Assembly (NCBI GenBank): GCA_954871525.1
Contig: OX940868.1
Location: 9,724,056 to 9,788,055, forward strand
Source: Parietaria judaica
Lineage: Eukaryota; Streptophyta; Magnoliopsida; Rosales; Urticaceae
Direction: 5' to 3'
DNA length: 64,000 nucleotides
Below, piece after piece: positions 1 through 11,934 of the stretch (within the stretch, counting starts at the first letter, position 1; each line of letters starts with the position of its first letter). The notes under the pieces are model-generated. The model was not told the DNA's origin and did not search any database. It saw nothing but the letters and a program-made list of their open reading frames with translations. A program made the position numbers and the translations under genes.

Positions 1-438
1 TATGCCGCTAATACCAAATTGTTAACTTTCACAAAAATATCAATATATTTTGTGACATAAGTACTAAAGTTTATCATATATATAAAATATATAAAATTGG
101 TGGGCAAAATTATAAAAATATCATACGGAGTCTCCAACGCTATTAAATTACACATGTTTCACCCTCAAATTTTTGAAAAACATTGAAGTACAGCTTCTTG
201 GTACTTTAAAGCAAATATCTCCTTCTTTCCATACAGCTTGTCATTTCTCTTAAAGGTGTCGACTTTGTGCCTCCTGCGGATTGACCTTCATCTACTATAA
301 TTAGTGTTTTTTTTTTTCATTATTATTATTATTACAAGTGGTTGTTCCTGAATTTACATGGAGCCAAGATCATAACTAATTTTCCAAAAAAAAAAAAAAA
401 AACACAAGTGATTAAGTAACACGTACAGAAACGCTTAG
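1..438. other. AT-rich non-coding flank
   Basis: No gene, RNA or recognisable transposon end is visible. The stretch has simple poly-T and poly-A runs and a short (ATT)n tract near 320-335. It lies downstream of the copper transporter gene on the minus strand and probably contains its 3' UTR. Confidence 0.5.
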
Positions 439-849
439 CTAGCAGACCGAATTTGGGGCATGCTCTTCGCCATCATGTTCGAGCTGAGCTCTCTTGAGAC
501 TGCTAAGCTTCATGGTGTAGAATCCGACCGCGTGGCCGACGACCGCCGATATGAATACTCCGACGTTGAAGGACATGATCGAAAGCATGACCAAGTACGA
601 CAGCCATACACGGACACCGTAGACAAACGTGTGGTTGTAGGCGGCGGAGGTTATACTCCTGCCGGGCGCTTTTCCGCGGGCCGGACTGGGGACGCACAAG
701 AACTCAACGGCCGCGGCGGCGAGGAAGACTACGAGAAGAGCCAAGATGTACATCCGCAGGTTGTCCCCGGGCCATTTGGCAAACAAGATTATCGTATTTT
801 TGCCCCAATAAAAGCTCGCGTGCATGTAATCGTTCATTGGCATTTCCAT
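439..849 (-). CDS. COPT/CTR-family copper transporter
   Basis: This is a single-exon ORF of 136 residues that matches plant COPT proteins, which import Cu(I) as membrane trimers at the plasma membrane or an internal membrane. It has a short Met/His-containing N terminus (MEMPMNDYMHASFYWG) and a first membrane segment at about residues 31-51. The family's MxxxM motif is at M88-M92 in the second segment, and the GxxxG packing motif is at G105-G109 in the third. Length (usual range about 130-170) and the three-helix layout agree with a complete protein. The C-terminal tail ends in a single Cys, where many relatives have a Cys-rich end. The start is the first in-frame Met; MPM at residues 3-5 is a close alternative. 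A TATA-like TTATATCG lies about 55 bp upstream on the minus strand. Family assignment is strong; the paralogue cannot be named. Confidence 0.9.
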   Translation of the reverse strand: MEMPMNDYMHASFYWGKNTIILFAKWPGDNLRMYILALLVVFLAAAAVEFLCVPSPARGKAPGRSITSAAYNHTFVYGVRVWLSYLVMLSIMSFNVGVFISAVVGHAVGFYTMKLSSLKRAQLEHDGEEHAPNSVC

Positions 850-869
850 GTTGTCGACTATGGAGAGAG

Positions 870-1660
870 AGCGAGTGTTTTCACAAATGATGTGCGATGA
901 TATCGATATAAGGGCCTAATTTTCCTTGTTTATTACTTGAATAAGCAACGATGTTGTGAGCTTCGCCGTAAACGATGTGACTATACATTGATTTTTAGAG
1001 ATCTTAGGTTTCTAGCTTTTGGAATCTTGTATTCTTGTTTTTGGTAGATACTAGATCGTCTTGCTACTATCATATATTGCGAATTAAAAAAATACCAAAA
1101 ATAACTTTGTTTTAATTTTTTAATACCATGTATCAAGACATTGTGATGTGGGCTCCACGGAAGTTTCAAATGGCGTTTGGAAGAGCGAAAGAGGCGAACC
1201 CGAACGAGGTGTTTCAAGAAGTTTCCTGAGTGATATCAGAGAAAACGCTTTGGAGGCCTGGGAGGCGAACCCGCTAGTGTCCGAAAGGCATGCCTTAGGG
1301 ATGGACCTAATGGTACTCCCGTGCGGGTCCTGTTAAACACAATTCTTTTGTGGGGAACATTAGCACTTTTATTAGGACTACTCAAGAAGAATTTACAACA
1401 TCAAGCGTTTAGATACTCACACTACAAGACACTTTTGTAGACGCTCTTTAGGAGACTATTACATTTTAGAATTCTTGGATGCTAGACTTGGTGGGGGTGG
1501 AAGGAAATTAATAGGCGAGCCTAGACAATGTGGACCCATACATTTCTCATCTTCTAGAGAATTCCTAAGACGTCTTAATATCTAAAACATTTTAGGACAT
1601 TCTTTACATGTAGATATAGATATTCACTTCTACACTTAACTAAGAAGCTTCTAGATTATG
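870..1660. other. unassigned intergenic sequence
   Basis: This is upstream of the copper transporter. Short ORFs here have no recognisable domain. A TATA-like site at about 903-912 (minus strand) may belong to the COPT promoter. I see no other structure. Confidence 0.4.
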
Positions 1661-1661
1661 G

Positions 1662-2290
1662 GTTTATTCTCCAAGTGAGGTCATAAGTCTTCTTGATAAC
1701 TGGGTTAGTGGTGATGTTGAAAACTCCCCGTAAACACAAGCCCACATTCGTTGTGCCATGTTGAGTTGAAGGCGAAAGTCCTCGCATTTTCCTGCAATTA
1801 GCCATTTCGTGAAGTCTGACACTTGATCATCCGTCTTGATCTGGTGCATCCTGATCTCTTCCTTCAGAACTTTTTCTCAGATGAAATGATAGCTTCCACA
1901 TGCTTTCTTCTAGCACGAAGTAGAGGATTTTCTACAGGGCGAACCGTAGATTGGTTGTCGCAGTGAAGTGGAACCACATAGCCAACTTTTCAGTGCAAAT
2001 CCTTCATTAAGATGTCAGCCCATACTTTATTGAGTTGTTGCAGTCGGTGCTCTATACTCCGCTTCTGTTGTGGAAAATGACACAGTGGGTTATCGTTTGC
2101 TGCACTAACAAAATTGTTCTCGATCCGAGTTTGAACACATACCGAGCAGTTGATCTTCGGGTATCATGATCTTCTGCATAGTCGGTATCGCAATATCCGA
2201 CTAGCTTGCAGTCTTCGCTTCTTTTGAACAAAAGACCATAGTCAATTGTACCATTCTCATATCTTAGGATTCATCGAGCCGCATCATTTC
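1662..2290 (-). pseudogene. Ty1/copia pol remnant (RNase H and C-terminal end)
   Basis: Minus-strand translation in broken frames gives recognisable Copia polyprotein pieces in the correct order. From high to low coordinate they are: a piece like the end of RT ('[21 protein letters not shown]', about 2230-2150), the RNase H block around '[10 protein letters not shown]' (about 2050), 'CDNQSTVRPVENPLLRAR' (about 1960-1905), and the C-terminal 'IKTDDQVSDFTKWLIAGKC' (about 1845-1785). Frameshifts and substitutions separate the pieces, and no LTR can be tied to them, so this is a dead fragment. The neighbouring solo LTR at 2434 has its own target duplication and is a separate insertion. Confidence 0.75.
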
Positions 2291-3003
2291 ATTTCTCGGT
2301 TTGGTAAGTTCGATATTAGATCCAAATTCGATCTTGAAGCATGCCGCCACAACGAGATTCCCATAGTGAATTTTTTTGGAATGAGAGATCTATATATAAA
2401 AAGGAATTGTGTGAACATATGGAGACTTGGGCGTGATGGAAATCGGGCTTCGATTCCCGAAGACATTACGCCGAAATATACCTCCGAGCCGTCCCGGTAA
2501 CATTTAAAAAAATATTTAAAAGCGGAAAACTTGTTAACGGACCGACGGTTCAGATATCGTGTAATAACCATATTACAAGATCCGATAATATTACATATTT
2601 AATATTCATAAATCATTATCAATAAACTAGTCGAAATAAGAAATAAATATAAAGCAGTAAATGTTTGCATTTATTAACCTAATGCATAAGGCCGTACCTC
2701 TGTTGACGTTTCCGATTGCAAACTCTGAATTTGGCAGGGCTTCGCCGGGGCTGAGGGAAACTCCCGTGATCTTCCGGGATATTCTCCTTGACTACTCGTA
2801 CTGAAACGTGAGCTTCGCCGGCAAGACTCCGTCGCAAAACTTTAACTGATGGTTCTTTTCAAGCTTCCCGAGAACAACGTCTCTTAAGCCAAACCAAAAA
2901 AGGGAGATTAGAGGCAAAAACTCGCAGACCCTAGGGAGAGAGGGAGAGCTCGAGTTTTTGCGCTGTGGAAAGGTGTTAAAAGTGTGTAGAATGAGCTCCC
3001 TAT

Positions 3004-3015
3004 TTATAGGCTGAG
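3004..3015 (-). promoter_or_regulatory. LTR core promoter (TATA box)
   Basis: On the minus strand the sequence CCTATAAATAGGGAGC is a near-perfect plant TATA context. It lies between the long U3 and the shorter R-U5 part of the outer solo LTR. The nested second copy of the same LTR family lacks this stretch. Confidence 0.6.
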
Positions 3016-3182
3016 GCTGTAACCCAATTGGAGATTTATCTCCCTAATTTTTTAATTCTATTATTTAAATATAATTAATTATCTCAATCCAATGGTCCAG
3101 ATTTTATCCAATCTAAATCCAATCAATATAATTAATTAGGGATAATTAAATAGGAAATATATGATAAGATAGAATAATCCAA

Positions 3183-4494
3183 GGATCAAAATTTCGCGAT
3201 AATCGAGCGATTAATCGCAGAAAACCACTTCTCGGTAACTTATCTCCTCTAATCGTTGTCGTTTTATACTTATCGCGATTTTTCGATTCGAAAAGCAAGT
3301 CGTTTATCGAGCAAAGTTTTCAAGTGTATTTTTTCGAAAAGCTTGTTACTTTTCGGTCAAAAACGATAAGTCAACCCCAGTATAGTTTTTCCTTTTTCGC
3401 GGCAAAAGTTCCAATTTCTTTTAATTTTAGAATTTAAAGGTATTTTTAGGGGTTTTTTTAGTGGATCTTGAATGTTTTGAAGTTTAAATGTTGTATATGT
3501 ATGAATCATGTCAAATTTTCACAATTTTATTCTTTATTTCATATTGTTACATAGAAAGCTATTAGGTTAAATGAAAGTTTGAGTTTGAGTTTCATGATAC
3601 TTTGATTGTACATTTTAGGTTTTGAATCAAATGTTATTGTTGAATTTGATTTGTTTATGTTTATTAAGGAATATGGATGAATTATAATAGTCTTTTTTTG
3701 CAGAATTGGGGTGCTTTTAATTAGTGTTTGTTCGAATTGTTATATAATTGTGGTAAAAGTATTTATTTTTCGGAAATTGTTGAACTTGAGCTATACTTTT
3801 AATATTTTTGATGTAATTTCATTGTTTAACAATGTATATAATTAGGAAACTATGAGTTTGACATAATTTGTTTTGCAATTTGACGTTTTCCTGAATTGTC
3901 CAATTATTGCGGCAAAAGTACATATGTTTCAAAAAATTGGTTAATTGAGCTAGTTAATCGACTTTTTTGGTGTAATTTTAATTTTATAATATTGTATATA
4001 ATTCATAAATTGTGTGTTTGGGATAATTGTTTTTGTAATTTCACGTTTTCCAACTATTAAGGCAAAAATATATATCTTTAGGAAATTGGTTAAATTGAGT
4101 TAGTTCTTCAAATTTTTTGATACATCTTCAAGTGGGAAGATTTTATATAATTAACAATTGGTGATTTTAAAATATTTCATATTAGTAAAATATGACTTTG
4201 ACTCTTTCCAAAATTTATCAAATAAGCATATTAGTAAATAAGTAAAGAGAGCATTTGACTTACAAGTTACAACTTATAATTTGTAAATAATAATTGTTAT
4301 TTTAATTTAATTTTTTATAGGTTTTCCATCGATAAATCCATTGATAAGCGATTAATCCATCGATAAGTTCGATAAGTTTCGATAACGGCAAACGATAATT
4401 TTTATAGGTTTTCCATCGATAAATCTATCGGTAAACGATTACTCTGTCGATAACGGCAAACGATTTTTCGGCAAAATCGGCATTCAAATCCTTG
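3183..4494. mobile_element. Mutator-like non-autonomous TIR element inside the LTR
   Basis: An 11-bp direct repeat GAATAATCCAA flanks this interval (3172-3182 and 4495-4505). The ends are imperfect inverted repeats: the left end reads AAGGATCAAAATTTCGCGAT, and the right end reverse-complemented reads AAGGATTTGAATGCCGATTT. Both outer parts are rich in CGATAA/TTATCG and contain GCGGCAAAAG-type blocks shared with the other elements in this window. No coding capacity is visible. The flanking repeat fits a 9-bp Mutator-type duplication extended by chance. The family assignment is inference. Confidence 0.65.
3741..4140. repeat. degenerate tandem repeat, about 150-160 bp unit
   Basis: Units start near 3741, 3901 and 4051. 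Each opens with a (G)CGGCAAAAGTA-like block followed by a GGAAATTG(G)TTGA(A)-like block. They lie in the middle of the TIR element at 3183-4494 and are diverged, the last being partial. Confidence 0.55.
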
Positions 4495-5039
4495 GAATAA
4501 TCCAATCTTATCATCTTATCCTCTTTTTTCGAATTATATATATATATATTAAATTCGAATTCTTAATTATCTAGATCCAATGGTTGAGATAAATCTTAAG
4601 CCAATCCAACGGATCAAATCAATTAAGGATAAAATCAAATATCTTAGGGTTTTATCATAACCCTAATTCGAATTCTTATCCTCATATTTATTCGAATTAT
4701 ATATATAATATATATTATTAATTAATTTCTAATCCGACGGTAAAAATTAAATCTTAAAACCGATCCAACGGATATGATTAATTAACTAAATTCGAAATAC
4801 CTAAGCTTGGTCACCAAGCTATCGACTTCGAATACAATTAGGGTTAAGATCAATTATCTTACTCCAACGGTTGATATTAAATCTTAACCGATCCAATGGA
4901 TTAAATTGATTTTAAGGATTTGCTAAAATACCAAAACATATGGTACTTATGCGGAAAATATGGAAAGACCAAATCATACCATTCGAACTCACTAGGGTTT
5001 CCTATCATGAAACCCTAATTCAAATTTATACATATAAAT

Positions 5040-7073
5040 TGTTGGAAATCACGTCTCGGATTCCGTATAATTATCACGATTTATTCCTCCGAACCGTCCG
5101 GGTAACATTTAAAAATTATTTTAAAGCGGAAAAACTTGTTATCCGTACAACGGTCCGAATATCGGATAATAACCATATCCCAAGATCTGATAAATATTAT
5201 GCAATTTAATATTCATAACTCATTATTAATAAACTAGTCATAATAGGAAATAAATAGAAAGCAGTAAATGTTTGCATTTATTAACCCAATGCATAAGGCC
5301 GTACCTCGTTTTACGATTTCCGGCTGTGCGCTCTGAATCGGGCAGGGCTTCGCCGGTGCTGAGGGAATCTCCCGTGATCTTCCGGGATATTCTCCTGGAA
5401 TCCTCGTACCGAAGCGTGGGCTTCCCCGGCAAGACTTCGTCGCAAAAATTTAACTGATGGTTCTTTTTAATCTTCCGGAGATATAGTCTCCTAAACCGAA
5501 CCAGAAGAAAGAGATCAGAGAGAAATACCAAATTATGCCATTCGAATTTAACTAGGGTTTCATATAACAAACCCTAATTCGAATTTACACATATTAATAT
5601 ATATAAATATATATTTTCATTTATTAATATAAATCTATTAATTATTAATTAATTATTAATAAGATATTAATAATTAAATCCAAATAATTAAATTATATTA
5701 ATAAATCCTGATCTCAATATCACACATAAAAATGTCATGGTGCCACACCATCATTTAAATTCGTGACATGTGATTTAATTTCAAAGTTTATCGAACCGAT
5801 CACAAACTTAGAAAATCCATAAATCACTAACCGTAAGTCGAAATGACTTGGTTCAAAAAGCAAAGCTGCTTAGAATTTAATTTCCAACAACATGGTGCTG
5901 ATAGAAAATCTAAATTCTAACTTTCTTTTTATCAGTTAATTTCGTGTACCAAAATATGATACTTTTGCCACGCCAATGATAAAACTATATGATGTCTGCC
6001 ACAGACCTTTCAGTTTTATAAGTCAAGCCAAATGATTAAACATTATCCAGAATGTATTTTAATCACGTACGTATCATCTGTTACGGAGCTATCCTGGGGA
6101 CCATGGACCCGTATCACTTAAGCTCCAACGAACTGCTAGTTGTTCGTCAAACCTCGAAGTGATTCCACTATAGACCCGAGGCTGCACTCTTTAGTGATAC
6201 GGTATATATTATTCCCTTTATAATAGCAGGGTGTCCATTGATACAATCAAATTCGGGTTATTGATCTTTCACTAGATGATTCATAAATGAGCGGGCGGTT
6301 TTTACCGTTATGCCCCTCATTGTATTTTCATCCTTGACTCAGTCAGTAATATCATGAGTAACCCACTTATGGTTTCGATTCATAAGTTGCGCATGGGTAG
6401 CTCTCACTTCTCACCACCGACAATCAAGGGAATCATCATCACTCTGAAGAGAGCTGTGTGATGCCCATGTCTATGACCAAGCTACCCTTACTGCTGACTT
6501 TCATGTTCCCAAAATAATAGTGTTGGGAACAGCGGTAATATTTCGTATTCTTTTACGGTTAAATCAAAGAACAATCAAGTCAGCAGCTTGGACTCAAGAT
6601 CACTCAGGACTTAGATCGAATATCTATTTGATCATCTACTAGTGACTCAACTCCAAGTTATCAGTGACGGTCTTATATGATAACTTTCGGAGTTTAAGTC
6701 AGGTCTAGTCCAGTATAAAGACACTTCATACTTAATGCACTTCTAGTGAGTGTGACACACACAAAATCTAGAATAGGATTATCACTTAGTCACATTAATG
6801 ACCTTATACGATTAATGGGCTCCCACCCAGTTGATCAGGTCACGGACATTTTAAGTTCATTTATAATGATTATTAATTCTTCCTCACATTGACTCTGTTG
6901 TGATAATAATAACATAATTGCATCATTCATGAACTAAGGAATCAAACATTCTATTTTACTCTACCAGAAACTATAATAAGATTATCATAATAAGCATCAT
7001 CTTTATTCAACGACTTGTCATAATCTTTTACAAATGGATAAAATATCTTGTTTAAGGACACATATGTCCAACA
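5040..7073 (-). mobile_element. solo LTR (family B, nested copy)
   Basis: The interval starts TGTTGGAAATC and ends GTCCAACA, giving the TGTTGG/CCAACA terminal inversion of an LTR. It is flanked by perfect 5-bp TAAAT duplications (5035-5039 and 7074-7078). It matches the outer copy on both sides: 5080-5530 resembles 2480-2910, and 5600-7073 resembles 7080-8527 almost throughout. This shows that a member of the same family inserted into the older LTR. It lacks the roughly 0.7-kb segment that carries the TATA box in the outer copy, so it is an internally deleted variant. Confidence 0.85.
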
Positions 7074-8532
7074 TAAATATATATATATATATTTATTTAT
7101 TAATATAAATCTATTAATTATTAATTAATTATTAATAAGATATTAATCATTAAATCAAAATTATTAAATTATACTAATATTTCCTGATCTCAATATCACA
7201 CATTAAAATTCCATGGTGCAACACCATCATTTAAATTCGTGACGTGTGATTTAATTTCATAGTTTACCGAAATAAGCACAGACTTAGAAATTCTCTAAAT
7301 CCCAAACCATCAGTCGAAACGACTCGGTTCCAAAAGCAAAGTTGCTTAGAATTTAATTTCCAACAACATTGTGCTGATATAAAATCTGAATTATAACTTT
7401 TTTGTCAGTTAATTTCGGTTATCAAGATATGGTACTTTTGCCACGCAAACGATAAAACTATCTGATGTCTGCCACAGACTTTCAGTTTTATAAGTCTACC
7501 CAAATGATTAAACATTATCTAGAATGTTTCTAATCACGTACGTATCATCCGTTACGAAGCTATACTAGGGACCATGGACCCGTACTTAAGCTCCAACGAA
7601 CTGCTAGTTGTTCGTCAAACCTCGAAGTAGAATACTATAAACCCGAGGCTGCACTCTTTAGTGATATGGTATATATTATTCCCTTTATTTTAGAAGGGTG
7701 TCCATTGATACAATCAAATTCGGGTTATTGTCCTTTCATTTATGACTCACATATGAGTAGGCGGTTTTTACCGTTTTGCCCCTCAGTGCATTTTCCTCAT
7801 TGACTCAGTCAGTAATATCATGAGTAACTCACTTATTCATAAGTTGCGCACGGGTACCTCTCACTTCTCACCAGTGACAACCAAGGGAATCATCATGACT
7901 CTGAAGACAGTTGTATGATGCCCATGTTTATGACCAAGCTACACTTACTGCTGACTATCATGTTCCTAAAATAATAGTGTTGGGAACAGCGGTAATATAT
8001 TGTGCTCTTCAACGGTTGAATCAAAGAACAATCAAGCCAGCAACTTGGACTCAAGATCACTCAGAACTTAGAACATATATCCATTTGATCATTTATTAGT
8101 GACTCAACTACAAGTTATCAGTGACGGTCTTATATGATAACTTCTTGAGTTTAAGTCAGGTCCAATCCAGTATGAATACACTTCATACTTAATGCACTTT
8201 TAGTGAGTGTAACACACACATAATCCAGAATAGGATTGTCATTTAGTCACATTAGACCTTATACGATTAATGGGCTCCCACCCAATTAATCAGGTCACAG
8301 ACATTTTAAGTTCATTTATTATGTTATTAATTCTTCCTCACATTGACTCTATTGTGATAATAATAACATAATTTCATCCTTTATGAACTAAGGAAACAAA
8401 CATTTTATTTTACTCTACCAGAAACTATAATAAGATTGTCATAATAAGCACCATCTTTATTCAAGGACTTATCATAATCTTTTACAAATGGATAAAATAT
8501 CTTGTTTAAGGACACATATGTCCAACAGGGCG

Positions 8533-10480
8533 AAGAAAATAACATAATGAATCTTCATCGTTGTTCATGGGGAATAAATAAGGAGGACCACCGTTTGTGA
8601 AGGGTTCAAAAAAGATTGGAGAAACGCCAAATCTTCAAATCCAGAATTTTAACCTTTGCTCACACCAAGTGTTTGAAAAGTCACAATGCCCAAGATAACT
8701 CCCCAATATACCTAGATAGTGCCCCAACGTTAAGTTCAAGCCTTCATTGATTGCCTTCTGACCACTGAAATAGACGCTCCAAGAAACCCATCATCGTTAA
8801 GAAAAAACGAGGGCTTGCAGCAAGAAGAGACGAAGATTTTTCCTACAAAAGAGAAATCTAATGCAATTGTAGAAAGTGAAATTTTTCTTAAAACAAAAAG
8901 AGATCATCTTAATAAACGGCCGTACTCTAACATATACTCTCTTTTTTATATAAAAAAAAGTCTACATAATTTCAAGATAAATTTAGGGAAATCTGTGTAG
9001 ACTATGCACTTAGTTAACCGGTCAAATCACACTAAAATTTGTATATTTCGATTATCTTGTTCATAAATTTCTCTTTTATTGTATACTCACGATAAAATCC
9101 TTACTGTCATGGAAAAACGTGTTCACTAACATACACGAAAACATCTATAAATTAATAATGTTGGGACTGCAAAAAACTATTATATTATTGCATTATTAAA
9201 CTAAAAAACTATTATATTATTAATTTATATAAATATTAACTATAAAATCATCATAACTAAAAAAAAATCGCTATATAATATGTCAAGAATACAACTATGA
9301 TCGTCTCTAATCATGAAACATAGTTTGAAGACGTAATTACTAAATTAGAGTTTGTTTCACGCAATGATGCAATTGCAGTTAAAATTACTTTGAAATTCTT
9401 TTTGTTACGTCACCAAAATACAACATCAGGATTTGCGTAATATCTCGTAGAAGCTTGTAAATGAAATTGGAAGAAACATCAATTTAAAATTTACAAAAAT
9501 AACTTCCTAATCATATTTTAACTACACTACCTGATAAGATATCTAGTGTAGTTTTTTTTAATTATATATTTAGGTGATTCTATAACTAATTATTTAATCT
9601 ATATAAAATTTATAGTTATTCAATGTATATATACAAAAAAAAAATTATTTTCTTATAAATTTAACTTGTTTAGCCCTTGTAAAATAAAATAAAAAGCCTA
9701 TTATATAATCAGTTTATTAACGAGCTTATTAGCAAAATACTCAATTAGGGTTAAATATTTTTTAAAAATACTCAAAAGGTTTGATATAATTAAAAATATA
9801 CCCTCATCTTCATTATCTCATTCACGTTCGACTCTCATTTACTCATTCACGTTCGACTCTTCTTCCTCCATTATTGTTCAACCACCTTTATCCAAGAAGC
9901 TCGCTCCCTTCCTCTACACCGTGTTGTTCGGCGACGAGTCACTAATCACCTCCTCGAATTCCCTCGTTAGGATTTTCTCCGGCGTTCGTTCTGCATGGGC
10001 AATTTTGATTTCGATCTCCAAAGCTTAATCTCCTTGCTCGATTGTTTTATCTCCAGTTTCTAGACGTGCACTTGATTCAATACAACTCAGGTTCGTCCAT
10101 TTCAGAATTGTCAGAACCTTGTGCGATCGGTTTGAAACTTGTTGTAATTTTGAAATTCCCTTTTGCTAATTTTGTAGCTTCGATGACGTGGTGTACGAAG
10201 TAGAGGCCGTAAAATTAAGCGGTTCGTGGTCGACAACGACAGCGGCTTGGAGGATAATGACGGTGGAGGCTAAATCTCCGGTACAAACTCGGGGATCTTG
10301 TTCTTGATAAACGCAAGTATTCGTCTAGAGAATTTATTCTCACCGGGTTAGTTTTGATTATGTCGTCTTATCTAGATTTATTGATTCGAGGATTCCAGAA
10401 TTTTTCCTTCCGGTGATGAGAATATCCCTGGAATCCCAATTGTTAATGCATAAAAATGGATTTAACTTTAAAAATGGCTT
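8533..10480. other. unassigned AT-rich intergenic sequence
   Basis: No supported gene. A 25-bp-scale duplication containing TCATTCACGTTCGACTC occurs at about 9827-9870. The rest holds poly-A/T tracts and short ORFs without recognisable domains. Confidence 0.4.
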
Positions 10481-10489
10481 TAACTTAGG

Positions 10490-11926
10490 ATCGGATTTAA
10501 TGTTTGGGTCCCAAGACTGACCCGCTCAACACAAGGATAATTGAATGCTGAGTCAACACGGGTTGACTAATGATCGTCAAAGCTGGAGGCGAATCTGTCG
10601 TCTTAGATGAGTCTCCGGGCTGTCCTTGACGATCCTCGGCGAATATCCGTTTCACAGAGAAGATCCTAGCCTCGCTGAAATTTCCCTCGTGGTGGCGAAT
10701 TTTGTATCACAACGAAGCTTCTCGTCATGGTGGAGTCTTTGTCTTGGAGAAGCTCCTCGTCTGGGCGGAGCCCTTGTCTTGGCGATAGCGTCGTCTGGGA
10801 GAAATCCGGTCTTGATGAAGCTTTGCTTGTCTTGATTATTCTTCGTGATTATCCTTCCTTGGCGAGCTCTTGTGGTGAGGGAGGACCTGCAAAAAAGGGT
10901 AGATTGGGCATGTGCCACGTCGCTTATGGTAGGGCGAGGCTTCCTACGTATCTTAGTTTAAGAGAATTAGGTCCCACATAGTTCAAGGTTAATGATAAAC
11001 GGCGGGTGAATGACGATGTGGTTTGACTCGTCCGAAGTGCCGATGGTGGCGGCGCGGGGATGACCCTTGGCACGGGTATTACCGGCGTGAAGTGTTCTTC
11101 GTCGACCTCGTCAATTTAGGTGGGATCGTTATGAAGAGGGGCCTTATCTCGAAGAGAGATGTTTCTTCTTTGTCGACCTTGTCAAGGTTGGCGAGGGCGC
11201 TTGATCCTGACAATGGATGCTCAGTGTCGACCTTGTCGAGGTTGGCGAAGGCGCCTCACCTGACAAGGGATGCTCCTTTGATGTCGACCTCGCAGGTGTT
11301 GGAAAGCTTGACCAATTAGCGAGGGACTCTTTTGTTAACTCGTCGAACAACTTCCCTAGTCGAGACTGAGACTGTACTCTATATCTCTTCTTAGTCGGGC
11401 CTTTGCCAACAAGCTCTCAATTCTTGCTGGTGGAGAGGGCGAATTTTCTAGAGAAAAATAGAGAGATAAGCTCTGGAGAAAGCTGCGAGTGAGTCTGGAA
11501 ATGAAGGGGGGAGGCTCTTATTTATAGGAAAACCAATTCCTTGAAATTGCACCTCCAGGAGCCTGCGAATTTTCCTCTTGTTACAGGGGGTTGCCGCGGC
11601 CTCTAGCCTTGTTGAGGGGGTCGTCGGTGCTTCTTGATTTGTCTATGATGTCTTCTGGTTGTTCGCGAGTCCGTATGTTGAGTCCGGGGTAATTTGGAGG
11701 ATTTTCCGGGGATCTTCGTGATCTCGGATCTCCTCGTCGTGTGGAATAATTATGAGTTTGCCCTCGTCAAGCTATGACGAGGGTGCTTGTCACGCTTGTC
11801 ACCTTGTCGCCTCTTCGGCCTTATCGGTTTGTCGCCTCGTAGGCCTTGCCGCCTCGTCGCCTGCCTTTAAAGAGCAACAAACGTGATCTAGGAAATTGAA
11901 ACATATATACATAATTGTCTCCAACA
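10490..11926 (-). mobile_element. LTR-like sequence of unidentified family
   Basis: The right edge reads GTCTCCAACA, so on the minus strand the block opens TGTTGGAGACAATT, a typical LTR start. A TATA element (CCTATAAATAAG on the minus strand) lies near 11520-11531. The region is more GC-rich than its surroundings and contains short tandem units but no long protein. I could not find a matching target duplication or a second LTR. The left boundary is approximate, and the block could be a truncated or solo LTR. Confidence 0.4.
11101..11300. repeat. short tandem repeat with GTCGACC core, about 54-bp unit
   Basis: GTCGACCT recurs near 11101, 11172, 11226 and 11283. The two central units (from about 11171 and 11225) are close copies with the shared order GTCGACCTTGTC, AGGTTGGCGA, GGCGC, GATGCTC. 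They lie inside the LTR-like block and account for its short spurious ORFs. Confidence 0.6.
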
Positions 11927-11934
11927 ACCATGGG

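Larger units (their letters stand above)
2434..8527 (-). mobile_element. solo LTR (family B, outer copy) with nested insertions
   Basis: The block begins TGATGGAAATC and ends CATATGTCCAACA. It is flanked by perfect 5-bp direct repeats GGGCG (2429-2433 and 8528-8532), as expected for LTR-retrotransposon insertion. No internal gag-pol or second LTR of this insertion is present, so it is a solo LTR left by recombination. Two later insertions split it: a TIR element at 3183-4494 and another solo LTR of the same family at 5040-7073. Subtracting these leaves about 2.7 kb. A strong TATA element (CCTATAAATAGG) on the minus strand at about 3004-3015 fixes the orientation; U3 is the long higher-coordinate part. 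Several copies of a TCCAACGG-type repeat lie in U3 (about 4560-4900). Confidence 0.85.

Noticed and set aside
2430..2472. A 43-base hairpin (GGCGTGATG pairing with CATTACGCC, inner TCGGG/CCCGA) that looks tRNA- or miRNA-like.
   Set aside because: It straddles the border of the solo LTR that starts at 2434, so the outer arm is half target-site sequence. The T-arm-like part lacks the right pairing, and no acceptor or D arm can be built.
5590..8527. Simple tandem duplication of 1.45 kb.
   Set aside because: The TAAAT duplications at 5035-5039 and 7074-7078 show that the first copy belongs to an inserted solo LTR and the second to the interrupted outer LTR.
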